Origin: Areca catechu
Taxonomy: Eukaryota > Streptophyta > Magnoliopsida > Arecales > Arecaceae
Assembly: GCA_021397845.1 (NCBI GenBank)
Contig: CM038046.1
Span: 66,606,021-66,670,020, forward strand
Direction: 5' to 3'
DNA: 64,000 bases
The notes under the pieces were generated by a model, which saw only the letters and a list, made by a program, of their open reading frames with translations, ran no database searches and had not been told where the DNA came from. Shown here in pieces: positions 1 through 10,301 of the stretch (the first letter of the stretch is position 1; every line of letters begins with the position of its first letter). The position numbers were made by a program, and so were the translations under genes.

Positions 1-547
1 CGCAGCCAAGACTTAGAATCTTCTGTACAAGATCTGCATTAGAATATACCTTGCCAAGACTTTTTAAGCCATTAATAATATCAGTGAAACGTGAAAACAT
101 GGTAGAGATTGTTTCACTAGGTTCCATCTTGAATAATTCATAACTATGCACAAGAAGATTAATTTTAGAAGACTTTACTTGAGAAGTTCCTTTATGGGTC
201 ACTTCGAGTTTATCCCAAATTTCCTTTGCAAAAGAGCAAATGGAAATTCGATTAAACTCATTACTATCCAAAGCGCAATATAACAGATTCATTGCTTTGG
301 CATTTAACTCACCCATTTTCATGTCATGTTCATCCCAATACTCTTCAAGTTTTGGAACATCCACCCCATCAATTTTAATCATGGGGATATAAAGACCATT
401 TAGAATGACCTTCCACAACTGAAAATCAATTGCTTGAACATAAATTTTCATTCTAGCTTTCCAGTATGCATAATTTATGCTAGTGAAGAGTGGAGGTCTA
501 TTAGTTGATTGGCCTTCCACCAAAGATGTACTCATTGGATGAGCCAT
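1..547 (-). CDS. SIRE/Maximus-like copia gag, N-terminal part, cut by window edge
   Basis: Reading frame open from an ATG at 547 to the window edge, about 182 codons. The product starts MAHPMSTSL and continues with a WKARMKIY block and a LLYCALDSNEFNRIS block, typical of the copia gag N-terminal region (DUF4219/UBN2 type) that forms the particle shell. It is clearly homologous to the gag at 54628-54251, but this copy shows no stop in the visible part. The start lies 33 bp inside the primer-binding site of the adjoining LTR, as expected for a 5' gag. The rest of the element lies left of the window, so capsid C-terminus, zinc knuckle and pol cannot be judged. Confidence 0.85.
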   Translation of the reverse strand, partial: MAHPMSTSLVEGQSTNRPPLFTSINYAYWKARMKIYVQAIDFQLWKVILNGLYIPMIKIDGVDVPKLEEYWDEHDMKMGELNAKAMNLLYCALDSNEFNRISICSFAKEIWDKLEVTHKGTSQVKSSKINLLVHSYELFKMEPSETISTMFSRFTDIINGLKSLGKVYSNADLVQKILSLGC

Positions 548-579
548 CAATCTTTACTCTAATGTATTCAGAGACACTA

Positions 580-590
580 CTCTGATACTA
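580..590 (-). other. Primer-binding site of the left copia element
   Basis: The - strand reads TAGTATCAGAG, one base from the tRNA-iMet primer site TGGTATCAGAG. It sits two bases from the inner LTR end at 593. This fixes both the element's orientation (- strand) and the LTR boundary. Confidence 0.8.
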
Positions 591-592
591 GT

Positions 593-2350
593 TGTTATCC
601 AGGTGGCTACCTAAGAGGGGGTTGAATTGGAAATTTTAAAAATTATATAGAATATTATGCAATTAAAAATTCCTTAAAAGGTGTTAGGTGATGTGGCAGG
701 ATAATAAATTATAGAAGCTAAACAGAATTAAATAAGCACAACACAAACACACAAAATTTATAGTGGTTCGGTGCAATCCAGCTCCTACGTCTACTTCCCA
801 AGATACTACTTGGGATTTCCACTACATTCACTCCCGAATATAGTAGGATTGTTTTACAGGATCACAATCCAAAATCTCTACACTTTGGTTTTAACGGGAT
901 CACCAAAGAAAACCCAACACCCTTTAGTTTTGAACAGGCTCACCAAAGAAACCCAACTTGGTTTTCATAGGATTATCAAGAACCTAACTTGGTTTTACCA
1001 AGATCACCAAGAACCCAACACTTGGTTTTTATCAAAGGCTCACCAAGAACCTATTTGGTTTTTCAACCGAGCTCACCAATAACCCAACAATTCAATAAAA
1101 TGAATTGAAATAAATGCAACAAAAATGACAAACTCAATTTGTCAGATAGTTGCTGGTGCAGCTTGATAGATGTCCACTTGAATGTACTTGAATGAGCTTT
1201 AATTGCTTCAGTGGCTTTTTCCCAAATTACTTCAAGCTTCAGATCAAAGTTGGTGAAGACTTGAAGGCTTGCTTAAATGCCCTTGTTCTCTTTTTCTTGT
1301 TGGTAGGTACGATATTCAATGAAGCTCTCAAATCTTTGAAGAACTCTCTAATAATTGCTCCAAGGAAGTTCAAATCCTTCAAATATAAGGTCTTCCATCA
1401 CTCCAAGGCAATTCTAGCTGTTGTAGATTGTTAGGAAGTGATTTGTAACCGTTGGAGCACTTTTTGGCATTCAAAAAGAAATTATGGAACTAGTCATTGG
1501 ATACCTGAAAGCGATACTCGAGTCTACTTGGATTCCTTCGAGTCGGCTCGGGTCATTCCAGTCGATAGGTTGAGTCACCAAATATTTAGTGTAGTCGGCT
1601 CTTTGTCTCAGGGTGCAAACTCACTCTAGACGAGTCGGCTCTTGATAGCTCAGGTCGGCTCAAACTTTTGTCTTTGAAAAACTTGAACTCGAGGAGTCGA
1701 CTCTTTTGATCTTTGGTCGGCTCTTCTTCTCAGGTTCTGAAATCGTCACTCTAGAAGAGTTGGCTCGATGCAGTTCGGGTCAGCTCTCTTTCTCAGGTCT
1801 TCAAGATTAGGTCTGGCAGAGTTGGCTCTTTCTGGTTCGGGTCAGTGTGCCTGGCTGTTCTCAGAAATCTTCAAAAACTGGACTCTGGAAGAGTCAACTC
1901 AGACATATTCTAGTTGACTCAGATTCACTGGTGTCAGCTCGGTTACCTTCGAGTCAGCTTGGATTGCTGCATACCAAAATCCTTGCTGCATACCATGAAG
2001 TGGAGTCGGCTCTTCAATATGCTGGGTCGGCTCGAGTATCTTCTTCAAGATTTTTACAATTGAACTTAAGGAAAAACTCTCACCAACACTCTTATATTTT
2101 TCAAGCAAACCAACTCAAAATAATTCTAAGGCGCACACACACAGAAGTAACCCTTTTTATATGATTTTTTCTTAGCTTTTTCATTGGGTTCTTCTTTATA
2201 AAATCAAATTACAATACAACTCAAGCAAGAAAAAAAGATGTAGGATTTGAAGTTTGAACAATTAAATCATCATACAAAAACTTGTAAAACACTTGAAGAG
2301 TTGTTAGAACAACATGTACATGCTCCAATGTTTAATTATCATCAAAATCA
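593..2350 (-). repeat. 5' LTR of SIRE-like copia element (right LTR, 1758 bp)
   Basis: Homologous along its length to the 1541-bp LTRs at 44963 and 54669. Shared blocks are the 3' terminal block near the primer site, an imperfect repeat of about 45 bp rich in CTCACCAAGAACC words (880-1085), the AGTCGGCTC-rich U3, and the terminal block with GATGATAA. The outer end lacks the last 15 or so bases of the other LTRs (the TTCAACA end). It stops at CA (2350), where coding sequence of the Tat antisense gene resumes. The partner LTR lies outside the window, so the TSD (candidate TAGCC at 2351) cannot be checked. A weak TATA-like TTATATTT lies near 1379-1390 on the - strand. Confidence 0.8.
1520..2032 (-). 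promoter_or_regulatory. Array of GCCGAC (DRE/CRT-type) hexamers in copia U3
   Basis: Seven GCCGAC words on the - strand (AGTCGGCTC or GGTCGGCTC on +) lie between about 1520 and 2032, with decayed versions (GTCAGCTC, GTTGGCTC) between them. They are upstream of the TATA-like position in element orientation. RCCGAC is the core bound by plant DREB/CBF factors. Function here is inferred from motif density only. Confidence 0.45.
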
Positions 2351-3231
2351 TAGCCATAATCGAAGCCGACCGCCCTGGCATCCTCCATCTCTTCCACAAA
2401 GCTAGTGGAGGCTTTTTACTTCTTTACGACGTCGTCGGTCGCTTCAGCCATCTACTCCTCGACCTCCTTCAGCAGGATCGTGTACTTCGTTGCCACAGAT
2501 TGCTGATCTCGTCAGTGTCTTTCATTTTCGGCCACCCGCGCCTCCTCTTTCCCCAGCCGACAGGCTAAGGAGCTCAGTTTCTTCTTCTTCCTTTTTAGGC
2601 TGGCCTCCCGATCGGCTGTAGGGCCTGCAGGTCTTTCGCCTGCTTTTTCAAAGCTTCTGCTTCAGCCCGACAGGTTGATAGCTCTTCTTCGGCGGCCTTT
2701 TATGACACCTCAGCCATGGCTTTGGCCACCTCTGACTCCTGGAACTTGGTGGCTATCACCTTTGTTGTATAGTATAGCTTGCCAAGGCTGTCATCCATCA
2801 ATGCGACCCCGTGGACAAGCTGCAGGTGAAAACCTGGGTTAGTCAGGCGCAGGAAGAAGAAGATGGGAAGAATAGGGTAAGGGGATGTTGACCTACCCTC
2901 ATCAGATCAAGGTAGGCGGCCTTTGCCACCTCGTTCAGTTCCCTCCTACCTGACTCCTCCCAATCGTGCTCTGTTATTGACCCCTTGAGGAGTTCCTTGG
3001 CGTGCTCCGCATTGTGGAGGCCATGCTAGTGCCGGTATGCCTCAGACCTGGCATCGATGGCTTTCCCCTCTTCAGCGACTCCCTTTCTCATATCTGTCCG
3101 GGGAGCCTCTTCTATCAGCTAACTGGTGGCGAGGCTGGGGCTATCTCCAAGTCAGTCAGCCCTGACGGCTCCCCCTCTGACCGGGTGGCTGACTGCCTGA
3201 TGGAAGATTAGTGTTCGGGTGCCCTCACCAC
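2351..3231 (-). pseudogene. 3' part of antisense extra gene (aORF) of a Tat-lineage gypsy element
   Basis: Continuation of the gene at 18106-19051, split by insertion of element 2. The - strand encodes an alpha-helical, charged product: AKELLKGSITEHDW, then VAKAAYLDLMR, then LVHGVALMDDSLGKLYYTT and Glu/Lys/Ala-rich heptads (KAAEEELSTCRAEAEALKK), and near 2360 VEEMEDARAVGFDYGYDF. The YLDLMR and LVHGVALM blocks are separated by a putative 77-bp GT-AG intron (2820-2896, starts GTAGGTC, ends CACCTGCAG). An in-frame TAA precedes KAAEEE, and frames shift further on. The copia LTR cuts it at 2350. This layout fits the proteins with the 'putative gypsy type transposon' domain found as extra ORFs in Tat elements; function unknown. 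Confidence 0.6.
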
Positions 3232-3236
3232 CCATC

Positions 3237-4184
3237 TGATGCGGGACTAATATGCATGCAATTCTTTTTGTATATTTTTTTTTGGGGTTAGGTAATTAAT
3301 TCCTGAATTTTAGATCAAAATTAGTTGTAGGGAATTTTGTATGAATTTTTGAAGCCAAGCATGCAGATTAGAACCTAGAAAAGTACTAAAGAAGGATCGC
3401 CGGGGTTGAGAAGCCTCGGTTAGGGCAAGTTCTCCTACAATATAAAGACTGGAGGTAGAGGGGGTGTACCTGACAATATCTGAAGTGCCTAGTGAAGATC
3501 ACAGTGAAGGGATCTTTCGTTCCTCGAAGGATGCGGCCTTGAAAATCGAGCCAAAGTCCCGCGGATACCCGGCTTTCTGCTCGGTGGTCCGATTGAGGCT
3601 TGGCTGGACTTGTTGGATTCGTAGGAACTCGGGGACCTGCAAATGACCTATCAGGGGTTAGAAAACTCAGAGGAAATCAAGAAAACAAAGGAAAATAGCA
3701 AAGGGAAGAAAGTTTTGGAGGGGGCTGGAAGGATGGTTGGCGGCAGGAAGATGGTTGCAAACACCAGGAAGAAGAACTCTCAAACCCCTTTATGTACACA
3801 GTAGGGTAATCACACAAAACAATATAAGAACTCAAGGTTTATTTCATATCAAAATCTCCCTTCATACAAGAGGCTAGGGTCCTTTAAATAGACCCTTAAC
3901 CTTGGGCTCCAAGTAAGGGCACATAAGTCTTTACATAAGAATCCTTTTCCCTCTCAAACCATAGCTAGAAAAAAAGGAAACATTAGGTAGAAAAATCCTT
4001 AAAAAATTTCTTGACTTGGACAACACTCCAAGGATGCCTAGGGGGGCGTGTTGGGCTTCTAAGAGCAGCAAGAGGCCGGCCCAAAGGGGCTCGGGCGCAT
4101 GGATTTGGGCCTCTAGAAGCTGGGATGGCCTGGTAGCCAGGTTGCAGGAATATTCTTTGGTATCTTGCTTCTTAGGGGCTTGGG
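3237..4184 (-). repeat. 3' LTR of element 2, outer segment (interrupted by element 1)
   Basis: Begins TGATGCGGGACTAATATG like the right LTR at 16650 and the solo LTR at 23975. Ends exactly at the TTGGG target duplication of element 1. A TATA-like CTATTTAAAGG on the - strand (3882-3892) is conserved at 17295-17305 and 24622-24631. The LTR resumes at 12628. Confidence 0.9.
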
Positions 4185-5437
4185 TGATGCGGCAAGCATA
4201 TGATTAATGTTTTGAATATGGTTTGTAGAGCATTGAAACCTAATTACACTAGCATTGTACTCATCATAATAAGACTTAAGGATTATAAGAAATGGGACTT
4301 TTACTTGATTAAACACAATCCTAAACTAAGAAGGAAGAAGATCTAGACAATAGGGGCTAATGATTGTGGACTTACCTTGATGAGATTTCCAACCTTCTTT
4401 TGATTCATACCTTGAAACTACCAAAGCTCAGAACTGAAGAACCTGGATAACAGAGATCAGAATCCTGGACTTGGGGCTTTAGCTTGTTGGTTCTTTGTCA
4501 AGGTGAACCCAGTCCACAACTCAAAGACTTCGAAGGACCCTTCACTTGAGCTTGGAAGATGCTTTGCTAGGGAAAAAATGGCTTTGGCGTGGAGGAAAAG
4601 GATGGGAAACTTTCACATAAGAAAAAAAAAAAAACACAAGACAACTTCTACTTCCAAAACTCAACTTCAATTTTCATTCATTCCCAAATCCCTTTTCTTT
4701 ACAATGGGCATCCAAGGCCTTTAATAGCCTCACAAAGCTAGCTTTTGAAATTTAAAAACTCCCCAAATTGAGGAGGATTACAAGGGGGTTTGGAGGATTT
4801 GGTGGAGAGTTTGGAGGGATGGGGGGGGTTGGAGGATTTGGTGGAGGACTTGGAGGGGTGTGGCCAACCTCCTTGAATTTGACTCTTCCTTGTTGGCGCC
4901 AAAGAGTGATGAGGTGGTTAGTGAGGTGGCGCCTGATGACGTGGCATGATGAGATGGTCTTCTACTTGGATAAGAAATGACATGTGGCACCAAGTTGTCC
5001 TAGTTGATGGTCCTTTTCTCTTGCTTGGTTTATGTGTCTTCTCTTCTTCATGTGGTCAAATTCTGGGATCCAGAATTTGAGTCTTGTTACTGGCTTTCAT
5101 TGCTTTAAGACTTGATTAACTGAAATAGACTTAACTCAACTGAGCTGACTTGACTGACCTAAACTTTAAAACTTGAAACGGACTTACAGGAAATGAAATT
5201 TTTTTTAAAAGTAATTACAGGACTCAATAAACACTCTTGATTAATTACAGGACTCTTAAAAAGGAAATGGCTCTTGAAAATAAAATATTTACAGTACTCT
5301 TGAAAAGAAAATGTCTCTTGAAAATAAAATATTTTTGAACTAAAGAATACAAGGTAACCTAATTATCTTCGATCCAAATTGGGATAAGGCTAACCTTGTT
5401 GGAGTGAAGTTTCTTTTGGTTTCTGGTGTCCACACCA
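4185..5437 (-). repeat. 3' LTR of element 1
   Basis: Starts TGATGCGGCAAGC and ends GTGTCCACACCA (+ strand). It contains a TATA-like CTATTAAAGG (4718-4727, - strand), a G-rich block on + (4784-4862) and an imperfect repeat built on GGACTCTTGAAAAG (about 5219-5335). The pol frame enters from the inside and ends at 5359, 79 bp within the LTR. The polypurine tract on the - strand is CACCGTAGGAGAAT (5438-5451). Confidence 0.93.
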
Positions 5438-6822
5438 ATTCTCCTACGGTGGGCAGAACTCGACCCAGTCGAGTATAGTTCAGTTTTGCCCTGGTAATGC
5501 TCGAACAAGTCTGGGTTAAGTCTTTGCAGGTTCTCTCAGGTAATCCAAGAGTTGTCGAACTCAGGTCAACCTTGCCATTGAACCAGGTATCGCTGATACT
5601 CCTTATTCCTGGTAGTAATGGTCTTGTCATCCAGGATTCTCTCAATCCTCTCTCTCCGCTCTGGTAGGGTTGGTGGTGGACACTCAGAAATATGTTCACT
5701 CTCAATGAAAGTTTCTGGCCCAAAAGGCTTACTAGGTATTAGTACTGGTTCTTTGTATTCTACTAGGTCTAAAATATTAAAGGTTGTACTGATACCCATA
5801 TCAGGTGGAAGTTCCAAAACATATGCATTAGGCCCTATTTTCTTTAAGATCTTGAAAGGTCCCACTCGGCAGGCATGCAGCTTCTTTATGGTTCCAGAGG
5901 GGAATCGTTCAGGGTTGAGCCTAATCATCGCATAATCCCCTTCATAGAATTCTTTAGCCCTCTTATGTGAGTTAGCTAAGTGTTTGTAAGTTTCATTGTT
6001 CAGGTTGATCTTATTATTGATTTCTTTATGCAAATTTGTGACATGCTGTGCAAAAGACTCAGCAGACTCAGAGACTCGTGTGTGAATAGGTAGTGGGATT
6101 AGATCTAAAGGCTTCCTAGGCTTGTAACCATGGACTATCTCAAAGGGACTTTTGCCCATAGATTTATTGACCGAACTGTTGTAAGCGAACTCAGCACGTG
6201 GCAATAACAAATCCTAGTTCCCTAGACTTTCTCCCACTAGGCATCTCAGCAAGTTCCCTAGACTTCTATTTACAACCTCGGTTTGTCCATCAGTCTGGGG
6301 ATGGTAGGTTGTGGAGAATTTCAGTCTGGTTCCTAATAGGTGCCAAAGGGTTTTCCAGAAGTAACTTGTGAAGCGGACATCCTTATTAGAAACTATGGTT
6401 TTTAGTAACCCGTGGAGTCTGACTTCTTGATCAAGAAAGAGTTTGGCTATCCTAGAGGCATCGGAAGTTTGGGAGCAAGGTATGAAATGGGCTATTTTTG
6501 AAAACCGGTCGACCACTACAAAGATTGAATCATGTTTTCGAATGGTCTTGGGTAATCCTAGAACAAAGTCCACGCTTAGATCCTTCCATGGACACTCAGG
6601 TACAGGTAATGGAGTGTATAGGCCGGTATTCTTCTTTTGCTGCTTTGCAACAGCACATATCCTACATCGGGCTACAAGGTTTGCTACTTGTTTCTTGTGA
6701 CCCAGCCAATAAAATTGTTCCTCAACAGCCAAGATAGTCTTGTTTTGTCCGAAGTGGCCAGCCAAACCTCCCGCATGTATCTCCCAAACTAAAAATCTCT
6801 TAAGGAGGTTCTTGGGATGCAA
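5359..6822 (-). pseudogene. Element 1 integrase with C-terminal chromodomain
   Basis: Integrase would insert element cDNA, and the chromodomain would steer it to marked chromatin. The HHCC zinc finger is visible (HAGGLAGH, then CRICAVAK). The core has the first Asp in DLSVDFVLGLP and the Glu in DGQTEVVNR. The usual second catalytic Asp in a SDRD context reads SNKD, so the triad is incomplete. The C-terminal half has the GPFKILKKIGPNAY block, then the chromodomain (ERIERILDDKTITTRNKEYQ, RYLVQWQG). Stops occur at 6211-6213 (a conserved Trp position), 5566-5568 and just downstream. The frame crosses the polypurine tract and stops inside the LTR. Continuity with RT-RNase H is lost by a frameshift near 6800. 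Confidence 0.9.
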
Positions 6823-8168
6823 AGCCTATTCTCTCTAAAAAGATAACCATCTAGAAGGTTATAGTCACTATGATCACTAGATGGTCCTTGACACAAAACC
6901 TGATAAATTTCACCAAAATCTGGACAGGTTTCGTACTGCTCCTTAAGTCTTTCAAAACCTATGACTTCAGTACTGACTGAAGATAAAAGTAATGTTCTAC
7001 GACTTAGGGCATCAGCTACCTTATTGTCAGTTCCCGATTGATGTTTTAGGACAAAAGTATAGGATTGGATGTATTCTACCCATTTGGCATGCCTAGGGTT
7101 TAGTTTCTTTTGGGAACTCAAAAACCTAAGGGCTTCATGGTCTGAAAATAAAACAAATTCTTGCGGTAGGAGATAATGCCTCCAATACCTTAATGCTTGC
7201 ACTACCGCATAAAGCTACCGATCATATGTGGAGTATTTCTTCCTGGTTTCATTCAATTTCTCACTAAAGCATGCTACGGGATGGTTCTCTTAACTCAGAA
7301 CTCCACCAATCCCTACTCTCGAAGCATCGCATGCTACTTCAAAGACCTTAAAAAAATCGGGTAGCCTTAAGACTGGTGCTTGGGTCATCTTATCTTTGAT
7401 GTGAAGGAAGGCCTTATCAGCTGACTTCGTCCATTCAAATTGGCCCTTCCTAATACAATCCGTGATATGAGCAACTATAGTGCTAAACCCTCTAATAAAT
7501 CTTCGATAAAACGTAGTGAGGCCATGAAAACTTCTTACTTCATGAATATTATTGGGTGTTGGCCACTCTATAATTGCCTTAACCTTCTCAGGGACAGCGG
7601 ATACTCCTTCAGGGGTCACAACAAATCCTAGGAAGATAACTCTAGTAGTCATGAAAGCATATTTCTTTAGGTTGGCATAGAGGTTATCTTTCCTAAGTGC
7701 TAAACAGACCTGCCTCAGATGTTGTTGATGATCTTCTCTAGTCCTACTATAGATAAGTATGTCGTCAAAGTAAACGATAACAAATTTCCTAATAAAGGCC
7801 CGTAGGACTTGATTCATGATTCGCATAAAAGTGCTAAGGGCATTTGCTAACCCAAAAGGCATGACAACCCATTCAAATAACTCGTCCTTAGTTTTAAAGG
7901 CAATCTTCCATTCATCCCCTGGTCTGATCCTAACTTGGTAATAGCCGCTCTTCAGGTCAATCTTAGAAAATATAGTTGCACCGGTCATCATATCTAACAT
8001 ATCATCCAAGCGGGGGATGGGAAACCTATACTTCACCGTGATTTTATTTTTGGCACGACTATCAACACACATTCTCCATATGCCATCTTTCTTAGGGGTA
8101 AGTAAGGTTGGGACTGTGCATGGACTCAAACTTTTCCTAATGAATCCTTTCTTTAGGAGTTCTCCTAC
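6823..8168 (-). pseudogene. Element 1 reverse transcriptase and RNase H
   Basis: RT shows the template-contact block KKDGIWRMCVDSRAKNKI, KIDLKSGYYQVRIRPGDEW, the catalytic YFDD in VIVYFDDILIYS (about 7757-7783) and VRSFHGLTTFYRRFIRGFS. RNase H starts at FEVACDASRVGIGGVLS and includes HEALRFL and ADALSRR. The same frame continues from gag-protease, which is usual for chromoviruses. Stops fall at 8169-8171 (between protease and RT), 7290-7292 (just after the first RNase H Asp block) and about 7216. The YFDD and RNase H Asp residues are intact, so inactivation comes from stops rather than loss of active sites. Confidence 0.92.
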
Positions 8169-10301
8169 TTATCGTTGTAATTCTAGGTGCTCGGTAAGGT
8201 TCATTCTATAATGGGGAAGGTTCGGTAGGGTTGCTCCAGGGACTAAATCTATTGCATGTTGTATATCCCTAAGAGGTGGGAGTTGGTCGGGTAAGTCGTC
8301 GGGGAACACGTCTTTGAACTCCTCTAGCACTTCACTGACTTCTGGAGGTTGTTCTTTTGAAAGAGGTTCTTGATGATCCTTAATGGTCAAAATCCAAACA
8401 GGTGATCCATTGCTAATTTCTTGCTCCATTTCTTTAGCAGTGATCATGTTTATCCCTTTTTTCTTATCACTCAATTGGCTTGATCCTCTCTTAATGGTGT
8501 TCTTAGGTGGAGAAGAATGGATTATGATCTTCTTTCCATCATGAGTAAACGAGCACGAATTAAAACGACCATAGAGTGTTACATCAAGATCGTACAACCA
8601 TGGTCGGCCTAGGATTATGCTACTTACTCCCATTGGAAGTACATCACACCATATTTTCTCTAGGTAAGATTGGAACTGAATGGTTACTAGGCACCTAGAC
8701 TTAATGGAAATCATGGTTGAGTCTATCCAGGATACCTTATAGGGATTGGGGTGGGGTACGTTGGGCAATCCTAGGATTTTCACTGTGTTGGTAGATATGG
8801 CATTGAAACAGCTACCGCTATCTAAAATGACTTTGCATACTTTCTCACCTATCTTAATGAATGTCTGTAGGATGCTAGTCCTACACCAATCTTCTTGGGT
8901 TTTAGCCTGGGTGAGAATACACCTAACCACTCCTATCAGATCTTGATCTACCAGGACTTCCTCTTCCTTATACTCTTCAGCCAAGTTCTCATTTGCCTGG
9001 TATACTTCCTCCTCAAATTCACCTTGGGATTCTACGGCATCCTCTTCTACTTCCCCTATGTGTAGGGCTCTATTGGGACAGCTGCTAGAATAGTGACCCA
9101 CTTTGTTACACTTGAAATAGGCGTTTAGAGTTCTTTGGATCTCAGGTGTTTTCCCTTTGTCATCTCTTCGGGTCACAGTTACATTAGGATTGGGTCGGTT
9201 GAATCTAGGCTGATTGGATCGTGACTGCTGGTAAGTTGCACTAGTCCTAGGGGCTTTAGGCCTACGATAGACTGGACTTCTATGGAATCTCTCAGCATCC
9301 CTAGCTATCTGATAGGCCAATTCTAGGTTATATACCTCTCGCATGAATAATTCTCTTTGAATTTCTTCCCTCAGTCCGGCTCTAAATCTAGACAAGGTCA
9401 CCGACTCAGATTCATCAACATTGCACCTCATAACGAATTCGTCAAACTTCGCTATGTACTCTACGACACTCCTATTTCCTTGAGTAAGTCTTTGCCATTG
9501 ATCTAGGAGTCTTTGGTGGTAGGACATAGGAAGGTATTTCTCCCTAAGCCTAAGTTTCATAGCTCGCCAGGTCACTATGGGTACATCACCTCTCTGTCTA
9601 GTGAGTCTCTCAATGTTTCCCCAATATAACCTAGCTTGGCGCACAAGTTTAAGCTTTGCAAACTTACACTTGCGCTCTTCACTCATCTCAAACCAGTCAA
9701 AATACTGGTCCATCTCACCTTCCCAATCAATGTAGATCTTAGGATCTAAAATTCCATCAAAGGTGGGAGCTTCCAGCCAAATGTTCTTCATGGTTCGGTA
9801 ATCTTGATCAAAGTGAATTGGGGTGGGTCTCCTGATATTGGGTTCATAGTTAGGCTCATGATGGAATCTCCTTGGGTTGGGATTGATGGTTTGATCAGGG
9901 TGGGGTCCTCTAGGAATTGGATCATAAAACTGATCTTGGGGAGCTCTCCTAGGGTTTGTTTCGTAGAGAGGATTTTGATATGGAATCCTTCTAGGGTTCA
10001 ATGGGGTCTCGAGTTCAAGTGCAAGACTAGGCTCAGGCTCAGTCTAGGCTTCATGATTGCTTTCAGGGGTTCTAGCCTCTAACTGATCCAACCTAGTAGT
10101 GATGTGGGCTAACTGCTCATTCATGTCTTGGTTGGTTTGTGCCACATTCTGATTTGTTTGGGCCAATTGCTCAGTTAATCTCTTAGTCAGTTGGGCCACT
10201 TGATCATTTAGGCCTTTGATCAAATTCCCTAAATTTTGGTCCATGGCTACACTTGACTGGGCTTGGATTGGTGAATATGGTGCCCCTGCTCTAGTTGTCA
10301 T
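8169..10301 (-). pseudogene. Element 1 gag and aspartic protease
   Basis: I chose the ATG at 10301 (MTTRAGAPYS) because element 3 has the same MTTR start at 30349. Order: a Gln/Asn-rich coiled coil (QLTKRLTEQLAQTNQ), a Pro/Arg-rich stretch of PRR-type repeats (about 10000-9800), the retrotransposon gag capsid domain (DQYFDWFEMSEERK, QARLYWGNIERL, LDQWQRLTQGNRSVVEYIAKF), a CCHC knuckle, and a protease with LDSGSCFNAIS. The knuckle (about 9076-9123) reads YFKCNKVGHYSSSC: its first Cys is Tyr, so zinc binding is probably lost. One in-frame TAG (10044-10046) interrupts the N-terminal region. Otherwise the frame is open to 8169. Confidence 0.9.

Noticed and set aside
4503..4980. ORFs rich in Lys or Gly (GGFGGEFGG), repeated at 11686-12134
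   Set aside because: They lie in the element 1 LTRs; the Gly-rich one is a translation of the G-rich block.
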